Part shown: positions 50,248 to 58,717 of the stretch, in pieces | Layout: every line of letters begins with the position of its first letter | Position numbering within the stretch: position 1 is the first letter of the stretch | NCBI GenBank assembly: GCA_963710975.1 | Contig: CAVQCG010000003.1 | Location: 496,001 to 560,000 of the forward strand | DNA from: JBBQXH01 sp963710975 | GTDB lineage: Bacteria > Actinomycetota > Thermoleophilia > Gaiellales > Gaiellaceae | Length of the DNA stretch: 64,000 nucleotides | Direction: 5' to 3' | Notes under the pieces: model-generated | Seen by the model: only the letters and a program-made list of their open reading frames with translations | Databases searched by the model: none | What the model was told of the DNA's origin: nothing | Program-made: the position numbers and the translations under genes

Positions 50248-51609
50248 TTGCAGAGCGCAGACCGGACGATGATCGTCGAAGGTGGGCTCCCACCCGGGCC
50301 GAAATCGCATCTTCCCGGCGCGCTCGTGTACCGGTTCTGGCGTGATCCTGTCCGGGCTCTCGTCGACATCGCAGGGGAGTACGGCGATGTCAGCCGCTTC
50401 AAGTTCGGCCCGTACGACCAGGTGCTCGTGAACGACCCCGAGCTCGTCCAGCGCGTCCTCGTCGCCGACCAGCGCTCCTTCATGAAGGGACGCGCGCTCC
50501 AAGAGGCGAAGCGTGTCCTCGGCGAAGGCCTTCTGACGAGCGAGGGCGAGCTTCATCTCCGCCAACGGCGGCTCATCCAGCCGATCTTCCACCGGAAGGC
50601 GATCGCCGCATACGGAGAGGCAATGGTCGAGTCGGCAGAGCGAATCACGAGTCGCTGGCAGAGCGGCACAGCGCTGGACGTGCACGCGGAGATGGCGCGG
50701 TTGACACTCACGATCGTCGGGCGCACGCTCTTCGGCGCCGATCTCGAAGGGGAGGCCGGATTGATCGGGGCGGCGCTGACCGAGGCGCTCGAAGGCGTCA
50801 ATCGAGTCGTGTATCCAGGCGGCGCGCTGTGGGAGCGTCTGCCGCTCCCGAGCACACGGCGCTTCAACGCCGCGGTACATCAGCTCGATGAGACGATCTA
50901 CGGATTGATCGACCAGCGGCGCCGAGACGGCGGGCACGGATCGGATCTGCTCTCGATGCTGCTCGCCGCGCAGGACGAGACCGGTGGTGAGGGGATGTCG
51001 GATCGCCAGGTGCGTGACGAAGCGATGACGCTGTTCATCGCCGGACACGAGACGACGGCCGTTCTCCTGACGTGGACCCTGTACCTCCTGGCGGAGAATC
51101 CGCTGGTGGAATCGAGGCTGCGCGAGGAGATCGAGTCGGTCGTCGGGAGGGGCCCGGTGTCGGCCGATCATCTTCCGCAGCTCACATACGTCGATCAGGT
51201 GCTCCACGAGTCGCTTCGTCTCTACCCGCCTGCATGGGTGATCGGGCGGCGCGCACTCACCGACATCAAGCTCGGCGGCTACGTCGTGCCGGCCGAAACC
51301 ATCGTCGTGTTGTCGCCGTACGTCACGCAGCGCGACGGTCGTTGGTTCCCGGAGCCCGGGCGCTTCGACCCCGAGCGCTGGATACCGGAACTGCGATCGG
51401 CACGCCCGCCGTTCTCGTTCTTCCCGTTCGGTGGCGGGACGCGTCTGTGTATAGGCGAGGGCTTCGCAATGATGGAGGCGAAGATCGTCCTTGCCACCAT
51501 CGTGCGCCGGTGGCAGCTCCGGCGTGTCTCGGACCGTCCGCCAGAGCTCCTGCCGCGCGTGACGCTCCGGCCGAAGCACGGGATGCGGATGACGCTAGTC
51601 CGAACCTGA
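50248..51609 (+). CDS. Cytochrome P450
   Basis: A TTG start at 50248 is supported by GGAGGA 5 nt before it and gives 453 aa. ATG 50269 is the alternative. P450 landmarks are LPPGPKSHLPGALVYRF at the N-terminus, the oxygen-activation helix FIAGHETTAVLLTWTLYLLA, the ExxR motif in ESLRLYPPAWVIGRRA, PERWIPE, and the heme loop FFPFGGGTRLCIGEGFAMME with the Cys ligand. No membrane anchor is present, so it is soluble. The long C-terminal pattern resembles bacterial fatty-acid or terpenoid hydroxylases of the CYP102/110-like type. The redox partner is not next to it. Confidence 0.94.
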   Translation: MQSADRTMIVEGGLPPGPKSHLPGALVYRFWRDPVRALVDIAGEYGDVSRFKFGPYDQVLVNDPELVQRVLVADQRSFMKGRALQEAKRVLGEGLLTSEGELHLRQRRLIQPIFHRKAIAAYGEAMVESAERITSRWQSGTALDVHAEMARLTLTIVGRTLFGADLEGEAGLIGAALTEALEGVNRVVYPGGALWERLPLPSTRRFNAAVHQLDETIYGLIDQRRRDGGHGSDLLSMLLAAQDETGGEGMSDRQVRDEAMTLFIAGHETTAVLLTWTLYLLAENPLVESRLREEIESVVGRGPVSADHLPQLTYVDQVLHESLRLYPPAWVIGRRALTDIKLGGYVVPAETIVVLSPYVTQRDGRWFPEPGRFDPERWIPELRSARPPFSFFPFGGGTRLCIGEGFAMMEAKIVLATIVRRWQLRRVSDRPPELLPRVTLRPKHGMRMTLVRT

Positions 51610-51647
51610 GGTGGATCGACCACCTGCGGTCCGCAGAAGGTCGCGAA

Positions 51648-52951
51648 TCAGTGATGACGAAGCAGCCGGGGTGGCCGCCGCCGGCGAGACCCCGGGCGCT
51701 TGAGGCGGGATGCGAACGCTTCAGAGCTCCCGGCGCGGAGGCGAAGACGAACGGGTGGATCGAATGAGAGCGCCTCGCCGTCGACGCCTGCCTTGATCGG
51801 TTCGTGCGAGCGCACCTCGAACTCGGTCGCAGTCCATTCGCGCCAGCCTGAGTAGCGAGAGATGCGCCCGAGGGATTCGTTGAGCACAAGGCTCTCGACG
51901 TCGAGTGCCGTCGAGATCCGAAGAGCCACGATCCCGAGGCGACCGGTGTCCATTCGCTCCCGCGAGCCGGCTCCGAACAGCGTCGTCAGCCGGTACGGGT
52001 TGTTCGACACGAGGATCAGATGGGCTGAGTCGTGCGTGTCGCCGCTGAGGCCCGTCGAACTCGAAGTCGAAAGGGTCAGACGTCTGGCCCGATCATCTCT
52101 GGGAGCATGTCGGCAGCCGTCTTCATCTTCGCGTCGCGGTACCTGTCCGACTGGACGATCTCCGCGTAGATGCCGATCGAGACGTTGTTGACAAACACCT
52201 GCCCGTTCACGGTTGCCAGGTCGATCGTTCGCTCGATGCCTTGGGTATAGCCGTCGAGAGCGCCGGTAACGTCATCGCGATCGAGGCCGAGATCGAGCGC
52301 AAGATGGTTGCGGGTTCCCGCGGGAACGCAGACATATGGCAGATCGTGCTCCCAGGCGACCTGGGCCACGATGGCCTGCGACCCGTCTCCTCCTGCCATG
52401 CCGAGCGCATCGGCCCCGCGCTCGACTGCCGCGAGCGCGAGTTGTCTCAGATCGAGCCCTCGCTCCAGCAGGATCGGCTCGATCCCACGACGTTTCGACT
52501 CCTCGACAAGGTCGAACCGTTTCACCTTTCCGCCGCCGGACCACGGGTTCATGAGCAGCGCGGGTCGCGCCGGCGGTGGGGCGGGCTCGCCCAGGACAGT
52601 AAGGCGCTGGAGCGTTCGAGTGTCGGTTCCACCCGCGAAGCGGGCCGCTGCCACGCCCACCACAGCCGAGACACGAACCCGACAACCTCCAGCACCGAGT
52701 CCTGCCAGATGAGTGCCGCGATGGCGCCAAAGAGACCGCACAGCACCAGAACGACCCCTGCAGCTCTCAGGCTGCCGCGGCGCGTCAGCGCGAGCCAGAA
52801 CCGCGGCCATGCCGCAGACTGCGGCAATCGTGATCAGAGCCACCGGGAAATCGAGAATCCAGAACGACAGAAGGAAACCGACGGCGGCGACCGCCGATAG
52901 AAGCGCGAGGATCGCGGCGAGGCGCCGGACCAGGGTCGGTTTGCTGATCAT
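51648..52951 (-). pseudogene. Diacylglycerol kinase-type lipid kinase with N-terminal membrane helices, multiply frameshifted
   Basis: Pieces in three phases assemble in order. First comes a hydrophobic N-terminus (LAAILALLSAVAAVGFLLSF, then FWLALTRRGSLRAAGVVLVL). Next is the DAGK catalytic core with ALLMNPWSGGGKVKRFDLVE, GMAGGDGSQAIVAQVAWEHD, PYVCVPAGTRNHLALDLGLD and NNVSIGIYAEIVQSDRYRDA. The C-terminal lobe is VSNNPYRLTTLFGAGSRERM with EPIKAGVDGEALSFDPPV. Frame breaks lie near 52800, 52655, 52075 and 52044, and a premature TGA is at 52076-52078. All kinase motifs remain, but four indels in one gene argue for a true pseudogene or very poor local sequence. The 3' end is uncertain. Confidence 0.8.
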
Positions 52952-53011
52952 GAGGAGGGCAGTCTAGTGCGCTCTGCAGCGGCTGGCTTCGCCGACCGCG
53001 CGTCGAGCGCT

Positions 53012-53752
53012 TTAGGCGCGCTCGACTTGCGATCCTCCGACGATGGCGTCGCGGCCGTCCGCAAACCTGACCCACGCCTTGTGAGTGCCGTCGTAATCCG
53101 GCCCCCAGAGGACGAGGGTCGCATCCTCTCCGCGCACCTTGCAGGGATCGGTGCCCTCCGGATCGACGCCGCGCCACACGCGGACGAACGGGTTCGACTC
53201 CCACTCGGCTCCGATCGTGGACGGCTCCCGGTGGCCAGGATGGATCCTCGTCTCCGGCGGAAGCCCCATGAGGCGATCCATGATCGAGTGAACCTGATCG
53301 GCGTAACCGGTCGGGCCGCCGTTCGCCGTCCCACCGACGGTGCCCTTGAACAGGCAGTCGGCGGTGAGGCAGTCCGTGCCGTCCATGAGCAGCGCGAGGT
53401 GGTCGCGGCAGTGGCCGGGCGTCGCGATGAACTGGATCTCGAGTGCGCCCGAGCGGATGGAGTCCCCGTCGTCGACTGTCTCGTCGATCCTGACTCCCGC
53501 CTCGCGCGCGAGCGGGTGACCGAGGATCGGAACGCCGAACCGCTCTGCGTCGTCCTCGCACGTGACGACGTGATCCATGTGGTGATGCGTGACGAGAACG
53601 TGAGTGACGGTGATGCCGCGCGACTCGACCGAGTCGATCAGGGGCTGGTTGATGCCGTTCGAGTCGACGAGAACGCCGTGACCGCCGTCGCCGTCCGCAA
53701 CGAGGTAGGCGTTCGAGAGCCATGACGGATGCTCGGTGCGCTCGATGATCAT
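53012..53752 (-). CDS. MBL-fold metallohydrolase (glyoxalase II-like)
   Basis: The 246-aa protein has the metal site HVLVTHHHMDHVV (HxHxDH), FIATPGHCRDHLALLMDG (His), LTADCLFKGTVGG (bridging Asp) and RIHPGHREPST (His). It looks like thiol-ester or glyoxalase II-type hydrolases. In mycobacteria a similar gene accompanies the S-nitrosomycothiol reductase/formaldehyde dehydrogenase, and here the class III ADH lies upstream on the same strand. It may therefore hydrolyse S-formylmycothiol or a related thioester, by inference. A broken PIN gene lies between the two on the other strand. Confidence 0.88.
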   Translation of the reverse strand: MIIERTEHPSWLSNAYLVADGDGGHGVLVDSNGINQPLIDSVESRGITVTHVLVTHHHMDHVVTCEDDAERFGVPILGHPLAREAGVRIDETVDDGDSIRSGALEIQFIATPGHCRDHLALLMDGTDCLTADCLFKGTVGGTANGGPTGYADQVHSIMDRLMGLPPETRIHPGHREPSTIGAEWESNPFVRVWRGVDPEGTDPCKVRGEDATLVLWGPDYDGTHKAWVRFADGRDAIVGGSQVERA

Positions 53753-53773
53753 CGGTGAGTCCTCCTCGAAATC

Positions 53774-54088
53774 GTGAGAGTCCTGATCCTAGACGTGCAT
53801 CGTCGGAGCCCTCGCCGACAGGGGTGCCGACGGCGAGTGCGCCCGTCGACGATTGCTCGAAGCGATGGAGTTTGCACGCGCCACACCACGTCGACCTCGA
53901 GGTCGTCTCGGCGTTGCGCCGAGGTCTGCGACGGCGACTGGTGGATTCCGAGCGGGCGTCGGCTGCGATCGTCGATCTCCGACGCCGCGTACGTTGCGGT
54001 GGCCGAGGCGCTCGACGTGCCGCTCGTGACCTTCGATGGACGATTGGCCAGAGCCCGCGGCCTCGGGTGTGCGGTCGAGATTCTCTAG
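53774..54088 (+). pseudogene. VapC-like PIN-domain toxin remnant
   Basis: Reading through two phases gives a PIN-like order: VRVLILDASS at the start (first acidic residue), LHAPHHVDLEVVSALRRGLR with RRLVDSERASAAIVDL in the second phase, and DAAYVAVAEALDVPLVTFDG with RLARARGLGCAVEIL in the first phase again. The roughly 35-residue segment normally before DAAYVA (with the RYPH...LWELR-type helix) is missing, so a deletion plus frameshifts has destroyed the gene. No VapB antitoxin precedes it. It is wedged between the ADH and MBL genes and overlaps the ADH stop by 4 bp. Confidence 0.7.
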
Positions 54089-55191
54089 GAGAACTCGATG
54101 ACGGAGCGGATGCCCTCCTGGCGCTCCATTGCCTCGAACGCCTCGTTCACCTCGCCGAGCGGGATACGGGCGGTCACGAGTGCATCGACGTCGATCTCTC
54201 CGGCGAGCCAGCGGTCGACGAGCGCTGGAACCTGGCTTCTTCCCTTGACTCCGCCGAACGAGGAGCCGGTGACCCGCCGGCCGGTGATGAGGAAGCGGGG
54301 AACGATGTCGAGCGTCTCGCCCTTGCCCGCGACGCCGATCATCGTCGCGAGGCCCCAGGCTTCGCGAGCCGACTCGACGGCCTGTCGCATGACCCTCACG
54401 TTGCCCGTGGCCTCGAAGGTGTAGTCGGCGCCGTAGCCGCCGGTCTCGGATCGGATCCAGTCGACGGTGTCCTCGGCGGCGACCCTGGTGTCGGTCGCGC
54501 CGTGGTGTCGCGCCTCGGCGAGGCGCTCCTCCGAAAGATCGATCGCGATGATCCTTCCTGCTCCGGCGAGGCGGGCCCCGATGACAGCGCCCAGCCCGAC
54601 GAGTCCGCAGCCGAAGACGACGCATGTCGAGCCCGGCTCGACCGCCGCCGTGTAGAGCGCGGCACCGATCCCGGTCGACAGCCCGCAGGCGAACGGCGCA
54701 CAGCCGTCGAGCGGCGCTTCCGGGCTGACCTTCGCGAGCGCGATCTCCGGCATGACGGTGTACTCCGCGAAGGTCGACGTTCCCATGAAATGTCGGATCG
54801 GCTCTCCGCCGCGCGAGAAGCGGGTCGTTCCGTCCGGGAGATGGCCGAGTCCCTGCTGGTCGCGGATCGCGATGCAGCGGTTCGTCCGCGGGCTGAGGCA
54901 ATGGATGCATTGCCCGCACTCGGGCGCGAATAGCGTGATGACGTGATCTCCCGGACCGACGAGCGTCACATCGTCGCCGACCCGCTCGACGATGCCCGCT
55001 CCCTCGTGTCCGAGCACGCAGGGCGCGTACCCGGTCGGATCGGCGCCGGACGCCGTGTACAGATCGGTGTGGCACACGCCGCAGGCGGCAAGCCGAACCA
55101 GAACCTCGCCGGCCTTCGGCTCTGCGAGGTCGACGTCGTCGACGACGAGTGGCTTGCCGAACTCCTCGAGGACAGCGGCCCGGATCCTCAC
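54085..55191 (-). CDS. Zinc-dependent class III alcohol dehydrogenase (S-hydroxymethyl-thiol dehydrogenase/MscR-like)
   Basis: This 368-aa MDR enzyme has catalytic zinc ligands in RLAACGVCHTDLY and LGHEGAGIVERVGDD, the structural zinc lobe APECGQCIHCLSPRTNRC (four Cys), and the NAD motif VFGCGLVGLGAVIGARLAG. Layout matches class III ADH and the mycobacterial MscR, which oxidise S-hydroxymethyl-thiol (formaldehyde adduct) or reduce S-nitrosothiols. The MBL hydrolase downstream fits a formaldehyde/thioester detoxification unit, useful if methylated amines are demethylated at 43-50 kb. Whether mycothiol or another thiol is used is not visible. Confidence 0.88.
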   Translation of the reverse strand: MRIRAAVLEEFGKPLVVDDVDLAEPKAGEVLVRLAACGVCHTDLYTASGADPTGYAPCVLGHEGAGIVERVGDDVTLVGPGDHVITLFAPECGQCIHCLSPRTNRCIAIRDQQGLGHLPDGTTRFSRGGEPIRHFMGTSTFAEYTVMPEIALAKVSPEAPLDGCAPFACGLSTGIGAALYTAAVEPGSTCVVFGCGLVGLGAVIGARLAGAGRIIAIDLSEERLAEARHHGATDTRVAAEDTVDWIRSETGGYGADYTFEATGNVRVMRQAVESAREAWGLATMIGVAGKGETLDIVPRFLITGRRVTGSSFGGVKGRSQVPALVDRWLAGEIDVDALVTARIPLGEVNEAFEAMERQEGIRSVIEFS

Positions 55192-55227
55192 CCGCGGGAT
55201 CCTACCGTCCTATGTTCGCCCGGCGGC

Positions 55228-55890
55228 CTAGCCCCGTGCGTCGAGAAAGCGGCCGACCGAGGCGGAGACCGGGATCCCGTCTCGCAGGAGGGGATCAGCG
55301 TGCGGTCCCTCGGCACGAAGGCTGAGCGGCACGACGCCGGCCCAGATGTCGAGCGCGTAGTCCTCGTCGTCGTCACCCGGCGGCCCGGCGCGCACCTTGG
55401 CGGAGTACTCGTCGATCGGCAGAGCCAGTACCGTCGTCGCCTTCAGCTCCTTGTGGCTCGGCAGGCGCACCTCGTCCCAGCGTCCAGGAATGACGTGGTC
55501 GCTGACGACTGCGAGCGCGTGGAGCTTCTCGTCGCGCTCGTCGACGAGAGTGGCCGTGCCGAGGATCATCGCCGAGCGGTAGTTCGCCGAGTGATGGAAC
55601 GCCGACCGCGCGAGCACCAGGCCGTCGATTACGGTCGCCGTCAGGCACACGGGTGCGCCTCCTCCGAGCGCTCGGAGGGTGCGGCTTGCGGCGGATCCAT
55701 GCACGTAGACGATGTCGCCGTCGCGCCCGTGCAGGGTCGGGATGACGAACGGCTGCTCCTCGTGCGTGAAGCCGAGATGGCAGACGAGCGCTTCGTCGAG
55801 GATCGCGTCGAGCGCCGCGCGATCGTAGACGCCACGCTTCGGGAGGCGCCGGACGCGCGTGCGCGGGGAGGAGGGCTTGGCTACCGACAA
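55228..55890 (-). CDS. Pyridoxamine 5'-phosphate oxidase-fold flavin-binding protein
   Basis: A 220-aa split-barrel protein starting at 55890: RRLPKRGVYDRAALDAILDE, VCHLGFTHEEQPFVIPTLHG, DIVYVHGSAASRTLRAL, HSANYRSAMILGTATLVDE and PIDEYSAKVRAGPPGDDDED. This is the NimA/PNPOx-like pattern that usually binds FMN and may reduce nitro groups or other small oxidants. It is divergent from the MocR gene over only 21 bp containing an inverted repeat, so it is the probable target of that regulator. MocR-type proteins often regulate vitamin B6 genes, but this protein is not a canonical PdxH. Confidence 0.88.
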   Translation of the reverse strand: MSVAKPSSPRTRVRRLPKRGVYDRAALDAILDEALVCHLGFTHEEQPFVIPTLHGRDGDIVYVHGSAASRTLRALGGGAPVCLTATVIDGLVLARSAFHHSANYRSAMILGTATLVDERDEKLHALAVVSDHVIPGRWDEVRLPSHKELKATTVLALPIDEYSAKVRAGPPGDDDEDYALDIWAGVVPLSLRAEGPHADPLLRDGIPVSASVGRFLDARG

Positions 55891-55892
55891 CT

Positions 55893-55933
55893 ATCTGTTA
55901 CAGTACAGATCATGATTGATCCGGTACAGTACA
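55893..55933. promoter_or_regulatory. Inverted and direct repeats at the divergent PNPOx/MocR start
   Basis: ATCTGT-N6-ACAGAT (55893-55910) is a perfect inverted repeat in the 21-bp gap. The 9-mer TACAGTACA occurs at 55899-55907 and again at 55925-55933, 26 bp apart, the second inside the MocR coding start. Direct repeats overlapping their own promoter are typical of MocR-family operators. Autoregulation and control of the PNPOx-like gene are therefore inferred. Confidence 0.65.
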
Positions 55934-57240
55934 CCATCACGGGTCAGAACGCCAGCGCGATCGCGAGGAGTGTCGAAAGCGCTATTCGGCGGGGTGAGCT
56001 TCGGGCGGGGGAGCGGCTCCCGCCGGTCCGGCGCCTTGCGGGCTCGCTCGGCGTGAGCCCGACGACCGTGGCCGCCGCGTATCGGGAGCTCACGCGCCGC
56101 GGGATCATCGTCTCGCGAGAGCGGAGCCGCTCCGTCGTGAGCGACCGACCGGCGGTGTCAGCACGCCCTACCGGAGCCCGGGTGCCATCCGGGGTGCGTG
56201 ATCTCGCCACCGGCAACCCGGATCCGGCACTGCTGCCGGACCGTACCGCCGCGTTGAGCTCGATCCCCCCGGATCCCGTGCTCTACGGGGCAGAGAGCGC
56301 CGTGCCAGATCTCGTCGAGCTCGCCCGGGCCGAGCTGCGGAGCATCGGGATCGCCTTCGAGCATCTCTGCCTCGTGAGCGGCGCCCTCGACGGCGTCGAG
56401 CGTGCGCTCGGCGCGCACCTTCGCCCGGGTGACCGTGTTGCGGTTGAAGACCCGGGCTACGCGAATGCCTTCGACCTGCTTCGCGCTCTCGGCCTCACCA
56501 CCGTGCCGGTGGCCGTCGACGATGCCGGGATACGCCCGGACGCTCTCGAGCGCGTGCTCGCTCTCGGGGTCGAGGCGATTCTCATCACCCCGCGTGGCCA
56601 GAACCCGACCGGCGCAGCACTCGACGCCCAGCGGGCCTCCGACCTGCGGAGCGTTCTCGATGCGGTTCCGGACGTGTTCGTCGTCGAGGACGATCACCTT
56701 GGCAGGGTTGCCGGCGTCGAGCCCCACACGACGCTCACGGATCGGCGGCGCTGGGCGTTCGTCCGATCGGTTGCGAAGTCGCTCGGCCCTGATCTCCGCC
56801 TCGCGTTCCTCGCGGGTGATGACGAGACGGTCGGGCGGATCGAGGGTCGGCTTCAGCTCGGCCCCGGCTGGGTCAGCCACGTGTTGCAGCAGCTGGTCGT
56901 CTCGCTGATGTCGGCCCCCGACATCGATGTCCTGCTCCATCGAGCCGCTGACGCATACCGCGAGCGAAGGCAGGAGTTGATCAGCGAGCTGATGGAACGG
57001 GGCTTCGAGGCCTGCGGCCGGACGGGGTTCAACGTCTGGGTTCCTGTCGGCGACGAGACGGCGGCAGCTCAGGGTCTCCTCGAGGCCGGCTGGGCAGTGA
57101 TGAACGGGGCGCCTTGCCGTATCGCGAGCCCGCCGGCGATCCGCATCACCGCGTCGACGCTCGTGCCCGGCGAGTCGGAGGAGATCGCCGCTGCGCTCGC
57201 GCGATCGCTCGACCCGTCCCGTCGCACCCGCGCCGCCTGA
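55912..57240 (+). CDS. MocR-family GntR/aminotransferase-fold transcriptional regulator
   Basis: ATG 55912 gives 442 aa. The N-terminal winged helix is AIRRGELRAGERLPPVRRLA with LGVSPTTVAAAYRELTRRGI. A linker leads to a fold-type I aminotransferase-like domain with GALDGVERALGAHL, EDPGYANAFDLLRALGLTTV, TPRGQNPTGAALDAQRASDL, VVEDDHLGRV and VRSVAKSLGPDLRLAFLAGD, where the Lys is the PLP-binding position. MocR proteins sense PLP or an amine adduct. The adjoining PNPOx-like gene and the repeats at its start suggest local control. A longer in-phase stretch upstream belongs to antisense DNA of the ADH and PNPOx genes. Confidence 0.92.
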   Translation: MIDPVQYTITGQNASAIARSVESAIRRGELRAGERLPPVRRLAGSLGVSPTTVAAAYRELTRRGIIVSRERSRSVVSDRPAVSARPTGARVPSGVRDLATGNPDPALLPDRTAALSSIPPDPVLYGAESAVPDLVELARAELRSIGIAFEHLCLVSGALDGVERALGAHLRPGDRVAVEDPGYANAFDLLRALGLTTVPVAVDDAGIRPDALERVLALGVEAILITPRGQNPTGAALDAQRASDLRSVLDAVPDVFVVEDDHLGRVAGVEPHTTLTDRRRWAFVRSVAKSLGPDLRLAFLAGDDETVGRIEGRLQLGPGWVSHVLQQLVVSLMSAPDIDVLLHRAADAYRERRQELISELMERGFEACGRTGFNVWVPVGDETAAAQGLLEAGWAVMNGAPCRIASPPAIRITASTLVPGESEEIAAALARSLDPSRRTRAA

Positions 57241-57285
57241 GCCTGCGGGGCAGGAACTCCCCCCGGTGGGCGAGAAAACCGCACC

Positions 57286-58447
57286 GTGGTGAGTCCGTCG
57301 GATCTCCGGTCGCCAGGTCTCGCGCGCCGTTTCAGGGGCTATGACCCGGCAGCCGTCGAAAAGCTGCTCAGCGACCTCGCCGGAAAGCTCGAGGATGCGA
57401 GCGCTGGGTGCGATTCCCTGAGAGAGCGCTGCAGCCAGCTCGACTCGGAGCTTGCTGAGGGCAAGGCGCTCGACCGCGAGATGCGCGAGACGATGGTTGC
57501 CGCGCAGCGCGACATCGAGCAGATGGAGCTCGACACGAAACGCGAGGCAGCATCCATCCGTGAGCGCGCGCGACTCGACGCGCTGGAGGTCGACGCCGGA
57601 CTCGAGGAGGAGCACGCGGCCGTCGCCGCGCGTCTCGCCGAGGTGCGAGCGATCGAGCAGGCCCTGCGCGTCCGGAGCCGTGAACTCGTCGAGGCGACTC
57701 TGGTCGAACTCTCCGAGGCCACAGGCCCGAGCGCCCTGGTCGAGCGAGCAGTCGTTGCCGAAATTCCAGTAGCCGAAACTTCGATCGAAGACACCCAGGC
57801 AATTGCCCTCCCACTCGTCGACGATGAGACCGAGCCGGGCATCGCCGACTCGCCCTCGCCTCAGGTCGAGGAAGAAGACACACTGGCGGCCCCCTCGACC
57901 CTCGAGCCGGCGCCGGCTCATCCGCGCCGACGGTCGTATGTCCTGTCCTTCGCGATCCTGCTGGTCGGCACGCTCGTCGCCGTCGGGATCTGGCAGCTGA
58001 GCTCCGCCGAGGGAGCGTCGAAGGCGAGCGCCAGCGTCAATCCAGCTGCGACCACGGCTGCTCTGCCGGCCGCCGAGCCTGTCACGGCTTCTGCTGACAC
58101 GGATCAGGCGACGGAAACCAGGCCCGACGATTCGGCCATCCTCGCAGAGACCGTGCCACCGGCCGAGCGCCACGAAGCCCGAGCCGGTGAAGCTGGCGAT
58201 CGCGGCGTCGGGCGGCGACTGCTGGCTCCAGGTTCGGCGAGGGTCGGCGAGCGGGAAGCTCCTGTACGACGGGTTTCTCTACGAGGGCGACCGAGAGACG
58301 TTCACGGCGAAACGCCTCTGGGTTCGGTTCGGGAACGCCGCGAACGCGACTGTGACCCTCGATGGCGCGCCAGTCACGGGCCTTCCAGCGGGTACCGGGG
58401 ACGCGATGGTGACCGCCGACGGCGTTCGAACCGTCTCGCTCGGCTAG
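57286..58447 (+). pseudogene. DivIVA-like coiled-coil, TM and RodZ C-terminal-domain fusion, one +1 shift
   Basis: The N-terminus, GLARRFRGYDPAAVEKLLSD, matches the DivIVA lipid-binding segment. A long coiled coil (about 30-140: EDASAGCDSLRERCSQLDSE, VAARLAEVRAIEQALRVRSR) follows, then an acidic linker, one TM helix (YVLSFAILLVGTLVAVGIW, about 223-241) and an Ala/Thr-rich stalk. A surplus base near 58170 breaks the frame. After it, KPEPVKLAIAASGGDCWLQV, GKLLYDGFLYEGDRETFTAK and LWVRFGNAANATVTLDGAPV form a RodZ C-terminal (DUF4115) domain ending at 58447. Repaired length is about 386 aa. I know no described protein with this domain order. It may couple polar scaffolding to an extracytoplasmic sensor. 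Start GTG 57286 or 57289. Confidence 0.75.
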
Positions 58448-58713
58448 CAACGAGTTCCGAGCTGGACCACGCGGCCCGCGGCCCTGTGGAAGAGGTTGTG
58501 GAAAACCCCTTGAATCTCGCTGTACGACTTTGCTAGTCTCCGAATCCCTCGAAGGGGTTAGTCCGTTCGAGGGATCGCCGCAAAACCTCATCTAGTAGTA
58601 GTCACAGGGTGGCTTCGGCGTGCCCGCTTCGCCATGTCTCATGGTGACGGTCTGTCGCACCCTTGATCCAAAAGGAGACACGTGATTCGCGAGAGTCGAA
58701 GGATCCTGAGCCT
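58448..58713 (+). other. Leader region of the exopolysaccharide operon with strong hairpins
   Basis: No ordinary gene is seen. TCCCTCGAA (58545-58553) pairs perfectly with TTCGAGGGA (58566-58574). Its loop GGGGTT (58554-58559) can pair with AACCTC (58584-58589), with one G-U, making a pseudoknot. GTCAC (58601-58605) matches GTGAC (58644-58648), enclosing a CCATG-TCT-CATGG hairpin. A leader peptide is at 58682. The region is a good candidate for RNA-level control of the GT gene. No known riboswitch class was matched. Confidence 0.5.
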
Positions 58714-58717
58714 GTGA
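58682..58717 (+). CDS. Putative 11-codon leader peptide upstream of the GT2 gene
   Basis: GTG 58682 follows a near-ideal AAAAGGAG Shine-Dalgarno by 4 nt and encodes MIRESRRILSL before TGA 58715-58717. That stop overlaps the GTG 58714 start of the glycosyltransferase (GTGA). It may be a coupling peptide. Alternatively it is the true N-terminus of the GT, displaced by a one-base deletion in the sequence. Confidence 0.45.
   Translation: MIRESRRILSL

Noticed and set aside
58448..58713. c-di-GMP (GEMM) or c-di-AMP (ydaO) riboswitch upstream of the polysaccharide synthase
   Set aside because: I looked for the conserved GEMM bulge sequences and ydaO core blocks and could not align them. Only unspecific hairpins and a possible pseudoknot remain.
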